A stretch of DNA of 32,360 bases from Brevibacterium sp. HMSC07C04. Its GTDB lineage: Bacteria; Actinomycetota; Actinomycetes; Actinomycetales; Brevibacteriaceae. The notes under the pieces were generated by a model. It ran no database searches. It was not told the origin of the DNA and saw only the letters and a list, made by a program, of their open reading frames with translations. Position 1 is the first letter of the stretch, and each line of letters begins with the position of its first letter. Below are positions 16,580 through 24,781 of the stretch, piece after piece. The DNA lies in the NCBI RefSeq assembly GCF_001815905.1, contig NZ_KV823268.1, positions 83,568 to 115,927 of the forward strand, in the 5' to 3' direction. A program made the position numbers and the translations under genes.

Positions 16580-17563
16580 ATGGAACACGCACACCAAAGC
16601 AGACAATCCGCATCTGCGCCCGCACTGGCCGAAGACTTTGCAGCCGAGCTGCGGTTCCCGAGGCCCGTGCGCCCCGCACTGTCTTTCGAGGTCATGCCTG
16701 CGCGCACACCTCAGGCGCGTGAGGTTCTGCCGGAGCTGATCAGCGCTCTAGAAGCGTACGGGCCCGACTACGTGGCGATCACATCTTCAGCGAAATCCGG
16801 TTGGGTACAGGGGACGGCAGATTTTGTTCGCGAGCTTTCCGCAACCACCCGGCTTCGGCCTTTGGCGCACCTGGCGTGTACGGCCGCTCCCACGGTCGAG
16901 CTGCTGGAATGGGTGGAGCAGTTCATTGACGCCGGGGTGCGCGGTTTCCTCGCAGTTCGCGGGGACCTGGCCGCCGGACAGACCCGTCCACCGGAGAACC
17001 ACCTGCCGCACGCGGATGCTCTCGTCACTCGTGTGCGGCAGCTGGAAAAACGCAGCGCTGCCCGCTTCTGCGGTGGCAGGCTGTCCCTGGGGGTTGCCGC
17101 GTATCCGTCGGGCCACCCCGAATCGAGCGGTCCGGACGAAGACCTCGACGTCCTCGCCGCGAAACAGCGGGCTGGTGCGGACTTCGCCATCACTCAGCTG
17201 TTCTTCGACACCTCGGCGTACAGTCGCCTGCTGCGCTCAGCCCACCTGGCCGGCGTCACCATGCCGATCATTCCCGGGATCTTACCGATCACCTCGTCCG
17301 CCCGGCTGAACAGAATGGCCCACCTGTCCGGTCTGGTGCCGCCCCAGCGGCTGACCGAGCAGCTGGAAGGAGCCCGCAGCCCCGCACACGCCCGCGACAT
17401 CGGCTTGGCCGCCACCGTGGAACTCGCCCAGCGGGTTCTCGACGCGGGAGCTCCCGGCCTGCACTTCTACACCTTCAATGACCCGCGGACAACGCTCGAA
17501 GTGCTCAACCGACTGGGCATCGCCGCGAGGACTGTCGGTGCGGTCGGTCGTGAAGCTGTGTGA
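16580..17563 (+). CDS. metF: Methylenetetrahydrofolate reductase MetF
   Basis: FAD-dependent reductase (327 aa) making 5-methyl-THF, the methyl donor for the methionine synthase encoded next door. It has a TIM-barrel pattern with SFEVMPARTPQARE near the N-terminus (family: SFEFFPPK), YVAITSSAKSGW, LAHLACTAAP, the RGD in FLAVRGD, GVAAYPSGHPES, FAITQLFFDTSAY and MPIIPGILPITS. The first ~28 residues (to FPRPVRPALSFEVMPA) are variable. Start at ATG 16580, 6 nt behind TAGTGT. The 133-bp gap to metE means metE may have its own promoter. Confidence 0.93.
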   Translation: MEHAHQSRQSASAPALAEDFAAELRFPRPVRPALSFEVMPARTPQAREVLPELISALEAYGPDYVAITSSAKSGWVQGTADFVRELSATTRLRPLAHLACTAAPTVELLEWVEQFIDAGVRGFLAVRGDLAAGQTRPPENHLPHADALVTRVRQLEKRSAARFCGGRLSLGVAAYPSGHPESSGPDEDLDVLAAKQRAGADFAITQLFFDTSAYSRLLRSAHLAGVTMPIIPGILPITSSARLNRMAHLSGLVPPQRLTEQLEGARSPAHARDIGLAATVELAQRVLDAGAPGLHFYTFNDPRTTLEVLNRLGIAARTVGAVGREAV

Positions 17564-17696
17564 ACCCGTGTGACGGACTGTGATCTTCCGTGACCGCCAG
17601 ATGACAGCAGAGGGGAGCCCACCGGCCCATCGTCTTTAGTGTCGCAAGCGAAGGAAGTCAGACTGCGGCTTCCGGTACAGCTATGAGAGGACGCAC
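17564..17696 (+). promoter_or_regulatory. metF-metE intergenic region, possible metE promoter
   Basis: TAGTGT at 17637-17642 is a possible -10 box that would leave a leader of about 50 nt before the metE ATG, which has its own GAGAGGAC ribosome binding site. A GGAAG/CTTCC inverted repeat around 17655-17675 could be an operator. I see no cobalamin- or SAM-riboswitch-like core here. Confidence 0.3.
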
Positions 17697-20051
17697 ATGT
17701 CTCACACTGAACGCACCTGGGCCGCTTACCCCACTGCGACCGTCACCGGCTACCCGCGGATCGGACCGAACCGCGAACTCAAGAGAGCCCTCGAAGCTCT
17801 GTGGTCAGGCAAGATCTCGCCTGCTGAATTTGAAACAGCGGCACGCTCCGTGCGGCTGGAAACCTACGGCCGACTGACAGAACTGGGCCTGAATCAGCCA
17901 TACGCTGTGCCTGCCGACTTCGCCGCCTACGACCAGGTTCTTGAAACCGCCGCGGCCGTCGGAGTTCTCGGCGGTGCGGCTGGAGACCTCGATTGGGAAG
18001 AGTACTTTGCCCTTGCTCGCGGCACCGATGACCGCCCGGCCCTTGAAATGACCAAGTGGTTTGACACGAACTACCACTACCTCGTTCCTGAAATCGGTCC
18101 CGACACCGTTTTCACTCCCCGCCCACAGCGAGTGACGGCGCTCGTGGAAGAAGCCGCTTCGGCAGGCCACACTGTCCGTCCCGTACTGGTGGGGCCGGTG
18201 ACTCTACTGGCACTGTCAAAGGCTGCGGAAGACTACCCGAACTTCCGGCCCCTGGACCGGCTTGACGATCTGGTGAAGAACTACGCGGTGGTTCTTGCTG
18301 CCCTGGCAGAAGCGGGAGTCGAATGGGTGCAGCTGGACGAACCGGCCCTTGTCGCCGACTTCGACGCCGCTGATGATGACCAACTGGCCGGTCTTGCACA
18401 ATCGGCCTACAGCACTCTGCTGAGTGCCGCGGTCGGCGATGAGCGCCCGCAGATCGCAGTCACCGCCTCCTACGGTTCACTGCGGGCAGGCCTCGATGCG
18501 CTTGCCTCAGTCGCTCCCGAAGCTCTCACAGTCGACATCTCCAAACCTACTCTGCAAGCCGACCCGGACTACATACAACGGATCACGGCGGCCGTACCCC
18601 CGCAGACGCACCTGGTGGCCGGCATCATCGACGGCCGCAACATCTGGGCGGCAGACCTCGAAACCCAACTGGAAACACTGCGCGGTTTCGACCGGCCGGT
18701 ATCCGTGAGTACCTCGACATCGCTGCTGCACGTGCCCTACACCCTTGAAGGCGAAGTGAACCTCCCCGTTGACGTCGCCGGATGGCTCTCCTTTGCAGAA
18801 GAGAAGGTCACGGAAATCGAAGCACTCGCAGAAGCACTCGCCACCGGAACCACGCAGAGCCGTGAGGTTGCCTTCGCGCGTGCCGCACGAGCACAGCGCA
18901 CCCGCACCGAATCCGCCCGCACCCACAATGATGCGGTGCGACAGCGCACGGCAGCCCTGCCAGCCGAAGTCAGCCGCGGCGATGTCAATGAGCGCCGTGC
19001 CGCGCAGAAAGCCCGCCTGGGTCTGCCTGATCTGCCCACAACCACAATCGGCTCCTTCCCGCAGACCGATGACGTCCGCAAGGCTCGTGCGGCTTTTCGC
19101 GCCGGCAGGATCGACGAGGCCGAATACACCGACACCATGCGGGCCGAAATCAAACGCGTTGTGGACCTGCAGGAGGACATCGGCCTAGACGTCATCGTCC
19201 ACGGTGAACCCGAACGCAACGACATGGTCCAGTACTTCGCAGAGCACCTCGACGGTTTCGCCACGACAGCCAACGGCTGGGTCCAGTCCTACGGCAGCCG
19301 CTGTACGCGCCCGCCGATCCTGTTCGGCGATGTCAGCCGTGCCGAGCCGATTACCGTCCCGTGGTCGTCCTATGCGGCCAGCCTCACCGACAAACCTGTC
19401 AAAGGCATGCTCACCGGACCGGTGACCATTCTTGCGTGGTCGTTCGTGCGCGACGACGAACCGCTCAGCGTGCCCGCCGACCAGATTGCGCTCGCCCTGG
19501 CAGACGAGGTCAGCGACCTTGAAGACGCAGGCATCCCGATTATCCAGATCGACGAACCTGCTCTGCGCGAACTGCTGCCTCTGCGCGAAGATCGCCGTGC
19601 TGAATACCTTCAGTGGGCTGTGCGCGCTTTCCGACTGTGCGCTGTGGGAGCTCGTGTGGACACGCAGATCCACACCCACTTGTGCTACTCCGAGTTCGGC
19701 CAGGTCATCACGGCAATTCAGGAGCTCGATGCCGATGTCACCTCGATCGAGGCGGCGCGTTCGCGTATGGAGCTGCTGGATGCTCTCGATGACGGCTTCC
19801 ACGCTGAGATCGGCCCGGGTGTGTGGGACATCCATTCGCCGCGCGTGCCGTCAACGGCCGAATTGGAGGATCTGCTGGGAGCGGCATTGAAGTCGATCGG
19901 CCCAGACCGCCTGTGGGTCAACCCGGACTGCGGTCTGAAGACGCGCGGCTACCGGGAGACCGAGGCGTCGCTGCGCAATCTGGTGCACGCTCGTGCCGCT
20001 TTGCTGGGCATTAGGCAGGGAGCTGGCGTCGCTGCGGCCGCTCATGTCTGA
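17697..20051 (+). CDS. metE: Cobalamin-independent methionine synthase MetE
   Basis: 5-methyltetrahydropteroyltriglutamate-homocysteine methyltransferase (784 aa), the last step of methionine synthesis. The N-terminal barrel opens with [19 protein letters not shown]. The C-terminal barrel contains the catalytic zinc site, with His661 and Cys663 in HTHLCYSEF, Glu685 in SIEAARS and Cys745 in NPDCGLKTR; these are shifted by 19-20 from E. coli H641/C643/E665/C726. [15 protein letters not shown] and [13 protein letters not shown] are also present. Length and motifs are complete. ATG at 17697 with GAGAGGAC upstream. It forms a pathway pair with metF. A related half-length gene lies at 21222-22142. 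Confidence 0.96.
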   Translation: MSHTERTWAAYPTATVTGYPRIGPNRELKRALEALWSGKISPAEFETAARSVRLETYGRLTELGLNQPYAVPADFAAYDQVLETAAAVGVLGGAAGDLDWEEYFALARGTDDRPALEMTKWFDTNYHYLVPEIGPDTVFTPRPQRVTALVEEAASAGHTVRPVLVGPVTLLALSKAAEDYPNFRPLDRLDDLVKNYAVVLAALAEAGVEWVQLDEPALVADFDAADDDQLAGLAQSAYSTLLSAAVGDERPQIAVTASYGSLRAGLDALASVAPEALTVDISKPTLQADPDYIQRITAAVPPQTHLVAGIIDGRNIWAADLETQLETLRGFDRPVSVSTSTSLLHVPYTLEGEVNLPVDVAGWLSFAEEKVTEIEALAEALATGTTQSREVAFARAARAQRTRTESARTHNDAVRQRTAALPAEVSRGDVNERRAAQKARLGLPDLPTTTIGSFPQTDDVRKARAAFRAGRIDEAEYTDTMRAEIKRVVDLQEDIGLDVIVHGEPERNDMVQYFAEHLDGFATTANGWVQSYGSRCTRPPILFGDVSRAEPITVPWSSYAASLTDKPVKGMLTGPVTILAWSFVRDDEPLSVPADQIALALADEVSDLEDAGIPIIQIDEPALRELLPLREDRRAEYLQWAVRAFRLCAVGARVDTQIHTHLCYSEFGQVITAIQELDADVTSIEAARSRMELLDALDDGFHAEIGPGVWDIHSPRVPSTAELEDLLGAALKSIGPDRLWVNPDCGLKTRGYRETEASLRNLVHARAALLGIRQGAGVAAAAHV

Positions 20052-20117
20052 GGGTCCGCTGCTCTCAGCCTTCTGAGTGGACGCGGATTGACGGCTGGGA
20101 CGTGTGAGAATGAGGGC

Positions 20118-21221
20118 ATGGTTCGTGCTCACAACTCCAGTTCCAGTCGTCGGCTCCGCTTCCCCCGCGTTGCCAGCCGAAGTCGTGAGAAGACGGCTGC
20201 GCCGGCTCCCGTGCGGCACAACATTCGGGGTGTGTCCTTTGACAAGTTCGGTCTGCGTTCGATCGACATGGAACACGAGATCACGGCAATTGACACGCTT
20301 GCGCGCAAGCACGAGGACCGTGTGGTCGCATTTGCTGTTGATCGGCCCACCGCAGCACAGCTCAGTGAACTTGAGGACGTGTGGGATCTCCACCCGCTGC
20401 TGGTGGAGGACCTTGAGGCCAAAGAGCAGCGCGCCAAGGTCGAACGCTATGGCGATGTTCTTTTCGTGGTGGTCAACTCGGTTGTCTACCGGGACTCAAA
20501 AGAAGACATCGACGTCGGCGAAATTCACGTGCTCATGCGCGACAACCAAGTGGCTATTCTGTGTCAGAACGCTGCGGCTGCAGAAGCGTGGCACAGCCGT
20601 TCGGCCGATTTCATTCAACGCTGGTCTGAACACGACAGCCTCCTGGAACACGGCTCGGAGGCCGTCATTCACGGTCTGCTGGATTCCCTCGTCGACGACT
20701 ATCCTCCGGTTCTGCGGGGGCTTGAACTCGACAAAGAGCAGATTGAACGGCAGGTGTTTTCGGGTGACCCCGCGGTTGCCGAGCGCATCTACCGCCTGTC
20801 GCGTGAGGTCATCGAACTGCAGCAGGCCTCGTCGTCGATGATGGGCGTGATTCGCCGTCTGCTGCTCGGCATCACCCGGCACGGCTATGGAAAAGACGAA
20901 GAGCTGCAGACATATCTGGAAGATGTGTCTGACAACCTGGCGACTGTCATTCCTGACATCTCTGAGCTGCGGGATGCACTCAATCAGATTCTGCAGGTCA
21001 ATTCGACCCTCGTTTCGCAGCGCCAGAACGACGACATGAAGAAAATCTCCGGCTGGGCGGCCATTCTCTTCGCCCCGACGCTCATCGGCGCGATCTACGG
21101 TATGAACTTCACGGACATGCCGGAGCTCAACTGGTCCTTCGGCTACCCGATGGCGATTGGTGCGATGGTCGCGCTCGCCGTGGTTCTGTACGTGGTGTTC
21201 AAGAAAAAGGGCTGGATGTAA
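20118..21221 (+). CDS. corA: CorA family magnesium/cobalt channel
   Basis: Inner-membrane divalent cation channel (367 aa), likely homopentameric. A long cytoplasmic domain with alpha-helical heptads precedes two C-terminal transmembrane helices. The first is SGWAAILFAPTLIGAIYGMNF, ending in the CorA signature GMN (about 328-330), followed by the periplasmic loop TDMPELNW and a second helix PMAIGAMVALAVVLYVVF with a Lys-rich cytoplasmic tail. The frame starts upstream at a TTG (20088), but the ATG at 20118 is preferred; it lies 6 nt after GAGAAT, a weak -10. The N-terminus (residues 1-40) is basic and Ser/Arg/Ala-rich. The next gene starts directly after its stop codon, so both share a transcript. 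Confidence 0.9.
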   Translation: MVRAHNSSSSRRLRFPRVASRSREKTAAPAPVRHNIRGVSFDKFGLRSIDMEHEITAIDTLARKHEDRVVAFAVDRPTAAQLSELEDVWDLHPLLVEDLEAKEQRAKVERYGDVLFVVVNSVVYRDSKEDIDVGEIHVLMRDNQVAILCQNAAAAEAWHSRSADFIQRWSEHDSLLEHGSEAVIHGLLDSLVDDYPPVLRGLELDKEQIERQVFSGDPAVAERIYRLSREVIELQQASSSMMGVIRRLLLGITRHGYGKDEELQTYLEDVSDNLATVIPDISELRDALNQILQVNSTLVSQRQNDDMKKISGWAAILFAPTLIGAIYGMNFTDMPELNWSFGYPMAIGAMVALAVVLYVVFKKKGWM

Positions 21222-22142
21222 GTGGACTTTTCCCGTGCTTTTCCCGCCGCCACGACTTTGGCTGTTCCACGCGAGCTCCTTGCCGACGTTCGGGATGCAG
21301 GAGTTGCGCGGCTTCTCGCGGGCGAAATTGACGAGGCCGAATATGAATCCGATATGCGTGCCGCCCGACTGTCAGCGTACCGCCAGCTGGCTGACGATGG
21401 GCTGTATGAACCGCATGCGATTCCGGCCGACTTTGCGCACGGCTCGCTGCTGGTTTCGACCGCGATTGTGCTGGGGCTCATCGGCGGTTCGAGCTCTCAC
21501 GTGAGTCTGCGGGCTGAGCTCGATCTTGAACCACCCGCGGGTCTGACCGGTGCTGCGGCCCCGAGTGCCGGGCCAGTGCGTCCGGGACGGCTTTTCGATC
21601 TGCGGGCCGAAGCATTCGATGAGGAAGGGCTCGAAATCCGGCCGGTTTTCGCCGGTCCAGCATCTGTTCTTCGGGCTTTTGCCGGGGGACTGGCCGATGA
21701 TGCCGCGGGGCAGGCGTGGGTGGATGTGCTCACCAACGCCTACTCCGAGGTCCTGCGGCTTATGGCCGCTGACGGGACCGTGTGGGTGCAGATTGATGAG
21801 CGTCAGCCAGCGTTAGGCGAGGTCGAGGTCGATTCACCGGTCAGCGGTGCTGACCAGCTTGCCCGCAGGGTGTGGGAGAACATTGCCGTGCTCGAGGCGG
21901 ATGTTGCCCGGCCGCGCATCTTCGCCGTGGTAGCCCCGCAGGGTACAGCGGTTGAAGCAGTTCTTGTTGAGACCGCCGAACAGGCCGATGCCTGCGGCGA
22001 AGCCAAAGCGGTGCTCGATCTGGGCAATGACCCGCAGGCAGCAACAGCGGCGCTGATTGCCGCCGGTGCACAGTTCCGCACCGCAGTGGCAGGAAGAGCC
22101 GAAGAAGCACGGGCAGCCGTCCTCCGCCTCGTCATGGGGTAG
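21222..22142 (+). CDS. Stand-alone MetE N-terminal-barrel-like protein
   Basis: Protein of 306 aa resembling the N-terminal half of the MetE encoded at 17697. Residues 33-89 (LAGEIDEAEYESDMRAARL, then HAIPADFAHG and VLGLIGG) line up with MetE residues 37-93 ([35 protein letters not shown]). EIRPVFAGPASVL (138-150) matches [12 protein letters not shown], and GTVWVQIDERQPAL (185-198) matches [12 protein letters not shown]. It lacks the whole zinc barrel and the [13 protein letters not shown] segment, so it cannot be a methionine synthase by itself. Function unknown. GTG at 21222 follows the corA stop directly, with no good ribosome binding site, so translation is likely coupled. Confidence 0.75.
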   Translation: MDFSRAFPAATTLAVPRELLADVRDAGVARLLAGEIDEAEYESDMRAARLSAYRQLADDGLYEPHAIPADFAHGSLLVSTAIVLGLIGGSSSHVSLRAELDLEPPAGLTGAAAPSAGPVRPGRLFDLRAEAFDEEGLEIRPVFAGPASVLRAFAGGLADDAAGQAWVDVLTNAYSEVLRLMAADGTVWVQIDERQPALGEVEVDSPVSGADQLARRVWENIAVLEADVARPRIFAVVAPQGTAVEAVLVETAEQADACGEAKAVLDLGNDPQAATAALIAAGAQFRTAVAGRAEEARAAVLRLVMG

Positions 22143-22146
22143 GGGA

Positions 22147-22169
22147 GAGGTGCACGGAAGCCGCACCTC
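22147..22169 (+). terminator. Hairpin after the MetE-like gene
   Basis: GAGGTGC (22147-22153) and GCACCTC (22163-22169) form a 7-bp stem with a 9-nt loop, 4 bp past the stop. Confidence 0.5.
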
Positions 22170-22186
22170 GGCAGCTGTTGTCATAG

Positions 22187-22219
22187 AACGCGCCCGCCAC
22201 CATCGGTGACGGGCGCGTT
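22187..22219. terminator. Convergent terminator between the MetE-like gene and gltS
   Basis: AACGCGCCCG (22187-22196) pairs with CGGGCGCGTT (22210-22219); after one mismatch, CACC/GGTG extends the stem. Lying between convergent genes, it can serve both strands. Confidence 0.7.
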
Positions 22220-22245
22220 TCAGGATCTATGCGGGATGCGGGCGG

Positions 22246-23595
22246 CTACGCGGCGGTCGGTACGGCGGAGCGGTTGCGGACCGCGACGATCGCCAAGATG
22301 ACCGCGGCAGCAGCGGCGATACCGCCCCAAATGCCAAGGATCGGCCAGGCCAAGCCTGCCATGGCGAGCGCCGGAACGAACGTCACCGCGGTGACTTCGG
22401 CGGGAACAACCGGAATGTAGGCGATGGCGAAGTCTTCCAGTGTTCCGGATTTCAGCTTGGGGTCGACAATGCGCAGCAGGGCGATCGCGGTGTTGACAGC
22501 ACCTGTTGCCCAACCCCACGTGAAGATCTGCTTTTCGAACCAGCCGTCCTGCAGGGTGCGGGGCGCCACCAGCAGACCGAGAACCAGGCAGAACACAAGA
22601 CCGACGACGAACAGGATTGACATCACCAGGAGGTTGTCGGCGACAGCCTGCATCTGAATGGACGCAATACCGCAGACCACGAGAATGTCGGTTGCGGAAC
22701 CGGAAATCGAGGTGAGGCTGTCACGGTCGACGAATTTAGTGGTGCGGGTTGCTTTGAACAGACCGCGGACCACCAGGCCGACGAGGAAGGCAGCCGAGAA
22801 GGTGGGGAAGCTGACAGCGGGGAACCAGCTGCCCAACAGCGTAGTCACGCCGTAGGCAGCACCTGCGATAGCAAGAACTATGCCCACCTGGAAGCCCAGG
22901 GACTCAATGCTGGAACCGGAGAAACGGTGCTGCCCGATGGGTGTGCGACGGTCTTCTCCGGTGAGCACGCCTGTGCGCATGTCCTTCGGAATGGACTCCA
23001 TGCCGGCGAACTCTTTGACGTGGCCCCGCATAGCGCCGATCTTCGCCTGGATGATGCCGCCCACAATGCCTGCGAGCAAGCCGACGGTTGCTGATGTGAA
23101 AGCGAGGGAGCGCAGATCTTCGTGCCCTGCACCGGCGTAGACATCTCCGATAGCCGCTGCAGTGCCGAAACCGCCGGCCCAGCCCGCGAACAGCAGTGTG
23201 CCGATTGTGAGGTCCGCGCCGAACACGGGGCCCAAAAGCAGCATGACGGCGAGAATGCCGATCGCAATCTGGGCGGTGTAGATGAGCACCCCGTATGCGG
23301 AAAAGCTCACGATGGGGCCCTTGATTTTGCGGAAGTCGAAGTCATCTGACATGGCCAGACACGCGAACACAACCACGATCAGAACGGAAGCGTAGGTGCC
23401 GAGCTCGTCGGAGAACGGCAGCAGGCCGAAGCCGTTGGGTCCCAGCGCCAGGCCGAGGAAGCCTGCGATGAACGATGCCGGGATGAGCAGTGACTGGAGC
23501 GTTTTCATGATCGCGCGCAGAAGCACGCCGACAGCCAACAGGGCCCCGATCATTCCCGCGTCAGTGAGAAGAGTCCAGGGAGTGAATTCAGACAT
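22246..23595 (-). CDS. GltS-type sodium/glutamate symporter family protein
   Basis: Integral membrane protein of 449 aa resembling the ESS/GltS family of Na+-dependent glutamate carriers. Successive hydrophobic helices are visible, starting with LLTDAGMIGALLAVGVLL, and glycine-rich segments FAGWAGGFGTAAAIGDVY and FTWGWATGAVNTAIALLRIVDP in the two halves match the inverted-repeat topology of the family. TSATVGLLAGIVGGI follows the first. The ATG at 23595 is chosen because GGAAGGAAC lies 5 nt upstream; the open frame runs back to 23640. Substrate assignment to glutamate is from family resemblance only. Two TCTTAAC repeats lie upstream. The next gene on the left is convergent. Confidence 0.82.
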   Translation of the reverse strand: MSEFTPWTLLTDAGMIGALLAVGVLLRAIMKTLQSLLIPASFIAGFLGLALGPNGFGLLPFSDELGTYASVLIVVVFACLAMSDDFDFRKIKGPIVSFSAYGVLIYTAQIAIGILAVMLLLGPVFGADLTIGTLLFAGWAGGFGTAAAIGDVYAGAGHEDLRSLAFTSATVGLLAGIVGGIIQAKIGAMRGHVKEFAGMESIPKDMRTGVLTGEDRRTPIGQHRFSGSSIESLGFQVGIVLAIAGAAYGVTTLLGSWFPAVSFPTFSAAFLVGLVVRGLFKATRTTKFVDRDSLTSISGSATDILVVCGIASIQMQAVADNLLVMSILFVVGLVFCLVLGLLVAPRTLQDGWFEKQIFTWGWATGAVNTAIALLRIVDPKLKSGTLEDFAIAYIPVVPAEVTAVTFVPALAMAGLAWPILGIWGGIAAAAAVILAIVAVRNRSAVPTAA

Positions 23596-23845
23596 GTGGT
23601 TCCTTCCGGCTCCGCTTTGCCGCGGCTTTGCGATCTGCAACAGGAGTCAGAGCAGTGATTGGCGACACAGAGTGTTCTCAGGAATCTTAACGGGTCTTAA
23701 CAAAGCCTGCATGCTGTGCAGATCGGAAGCGCAGCCTGTGCGCGCTGTCCGGTCTGCTGTGCTGTGCGGCGCGTGGGTGGGAGCTGCAGCGGGCCCTCTC
23801 AAACTATGTATTCAAGGGGGAGTGAGAACGATGTCCGAATACGCG
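23596..23845. other. Intergenic region between gltS and the tRNA cluster
   Basis: No credible gene in these 250 bp. It holds the leader and probable promoter of the gltS-type gene. A short reading frame from 23832 with a fair ribosome binding site runs into the tRNA terminator and tRNA-Phe antisense and is not accepted. Confidence 0.5.
23685..23701 (-). repeat. Two TCTTAAC direct repeats spaced 10 bp, possible operator of gltS
   Basis: TCTTAAC occurs at 23685-23691 and 23695-23701, one helical turn apart. On the minus strand, the coding strand of gltS, this reads GTTAAGA twice, and one copy contains TAAGAT, a possible -10 box. It lies 90 bp before the ATG. Confidence 0.35.
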
Positions 23846-23871
23846 AAAACCCCCGCCGAAGCAGGGGTTTT
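23846..23871 (-). terminator. Rho-independent terminator after tRNA-Phe
   Basis: AAAACCCC (23846-23853) pairs with GGGGTTTT (23864-23871) with a 10-nt loop; on the minus strand the stem ends in TTTTCGCG. It lies 4 bp past the CCA end of tRNA-Phe. Confidence 0.85.
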
Positions 23872-23874
23872 GCT

Positions 23875-23950
23875 TGGTGGCTCCGACCGGCGTCGATCCG
23901 GTGACCTTTCGATTTTCAGTCGAACGCTCTACCAACTGAGCTACAGAGCC
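23875..23950 (-). tRNA. tRNA-Phe (GAA)
   Basis: The minus strand folds as a cloverleaf: acceptor GGCTCTG/CGGAGCC, D arm GCTCAGTTGGTAGAGC, anticodon arm TTCGA-CTGAAAA-TCGAA with anticodon GAA, and T arm ACCGG-ATCGACG-CCGGT. CCA is encoded in the DNA, unlike its two neighbours. The gene is 76 nt long. Confidence 0.97.
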
Positions 23951-23978
23951 ATCGACTGGCTGTTCAGTCGATAGAACA

Positions 23979-24005
23979 AAGGCTCTTCTGAAGCAGAAGA
24001 GCCTT
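23979..24005 (-). terminator. Hairpin between tRNA-Asp and tRNA-Phe
   Basis: AAGGCTCTTCT (23979-23989) pairs with AGAAGAGCCTT (23995-24005), 11 bp with a 5-nt loop, followed on the minus strand by TTGTTCTATCG. It could end or process the tRNA-Asp transcript. Confidence 0.75.
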
Positions 24006-24013
24006 GTGCTCCG

Positions 24014-24087
24014 CGACCCTGACGGGACTTGAACCCGCGACCTCCGCCGTGACAGGGCGGCGCGCTGACCAACTGCGCCACAGGGCC
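24014..24087 (-). tRNA. tRNA-Asp (GTC)
   Basis: The minus strand has acceptor GGCCCTG/CAGGGTC (one G-U pair), discriminator G, D arm GCGCAGTTGGTCAGCGC, anticodon arm CCGCC-CTGTCAC-GGCGG with anticodon GTC, and T arm GCGGG-TTCAAGT-CCCGT. CCA is not encoded. Confidence 0.96.
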
Positions 24088-24102
24088 TTATTCTTTTAAA
24101 TT

Positions 24103-24116
24103 GAAACCGAAGTTTC
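24103..24116 (-). terminator. C(UUCG)G tetraloop hairpin after tRNA-Glu
   Basis: On the minus strand GAAAC-TTCG-GTTTC forms a 5-bp stem with a UUCG tetraloop closed by C-G, followed by AATTTAAAAG. The stem is short but the loop is unusually stable. Confidence 0.6.
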
Positions 24117-24119
24117 GAG

Positions 24120-24192
24120 TACCCCCAACGGGATTCGAACCCGTGTCGCCGCCGTGAAAGGGCGGAATCCTAGGCCGCTAGACGATGGGGGC
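24120..24192 (-). tRNA. tRNA-Glu (TTC)
   Basis: The minus strand has acceptor GCCCCCA/TGGGGGT, discriminator A, D arm TCGTCTAGCGGCCTAGGA, anticodon arm CCGCC-CTTTCAC-GGCGG with anticodon TTC, and T arm ACGGG-TTCGAAT-CCCGT. CCA is not encoded. First gene of the Glu-Asp-Phe cluster. Confidence 0.96.
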
Positions 24193-24232
24193 CTGGTGTT
24201 TCTGACCGCTTCCGCGGTGAGCAACAGAGATA

Positions 24233-24261
24233 ACTATATAGGCCGCTTTGAGAGAATGCAA
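24233..24261 (-). promoter_or_regulatory. Promoter of the tRNA Glu-Asp-Phe cluster
   Basis: On the minus strand TTGCAT (24261-24256), a 17-nt spacer and TATAGT (24238-24233) form a good primary-sigma promoter about 40 bp before tRNA-Glu. It is the clearest -35/-10 pair in the window. Confidence 0.75.
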
Positions 24262-24391
24262 AATCGAGGGCGGTGCCCCGGCGTGACCTTGGCCACGCGG
24301 GCTGCGGCGCACTTTGGGCGGAGAGGATTCGGGCTCGGCTGATGCGCTGAGCCGGCCTAAACTGCCAAGTCAGACGGAGAGCGGAGGATGT

Positions 24392-24745
24392 GTGGAGAAG
24401 AGCATTTCGGGCGACGAGTTCACTGCGGTCGTTGAGCTTGCACTGAGTGACCTTCCGGTCGAGCTGCGCGAGGCCATGAACAATGTCGCCATCCTCATCG
24501 AGGACGACGCTCCGCTGGAAGAGCCTGATCTGCTGGGGCTCTACGAAGGTGTGGCGCTTACTGAGCGCGACTCCTCATACGGCTTCGTTCCGCCGGACAC
24601 CATCAGTCTGTATAAGAACAACCTGGTCGCCTTCGCAATAGACGACGACGATCTGCGCGATCAGATCTACATCACCGTCATCCACGAAATCGCGCATCAC
24701 TTCGGGATCGATGACCAGCGGCTGCATGAACTGGGCTGGGCCTAG
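24392..24745 (+). CDS. Zincin-type metallopeptidase family protein (DUF1025-like)
   Basis: Small (117 aa) cytoplasmic protein with a minimal zincin fold. The metal motif is HEIAHHFGID (His98, Glu99, His102). The N-terminal half carries DLPVELREAMNNVAILIEDDAP, typical of the family, and LGLYEGVALTERDSS precedes the strand ISLYKN. Members are widespread in actinobacteria and of unknown substrate. GTG at 24392 is chosen from family length and from GGAGGA at 24383-24388, though the spacing of 3-4 nt is short. It stands alone: tRNA genes lie upstream on the other strand and an AT-richer region follows. Confidence 0.88.
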   Translation: MEKSISGDEFTAVVELALSDLPVELREAMNNVAILIEDDAPLEEPDLLGLYEGVALTERDSSYGFVPPDTISLYKNNLVAFAIDDDDLRDQIYITVIHEIAHHFGIDDQRLHELGWA

Positions 24746-24781
24746 CTTCGTTTGAGTTCGGTTGAAGCTGAGTCCTAGGCC
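24739..24781 (+). terminator. Nested hairpin at the metallopeptidase stop codon
   Basis: GGCCTAG (24739-24745, containing the TAG stop) can pair with CTAGGCC (24775-24781), enclosing AGCTTC/GAAGCT (24744-24749 with 24764-24769). The two stems share two bases, so only one forms fully. Candidate terminator. Confidence 0.45.

Noticed and set aside
17564..17696. Cobalamin riboswitch in front of metE
   Set aside because: The gap is only 133 bp and no B12-box-like core was recognised.
23832..23974. Short frame starting MSEYAKTPAEAG with a fair ribosome binding site
   Set aside because: It runs through the tRNA-Phe terminator and antisense through the tRNA itself.
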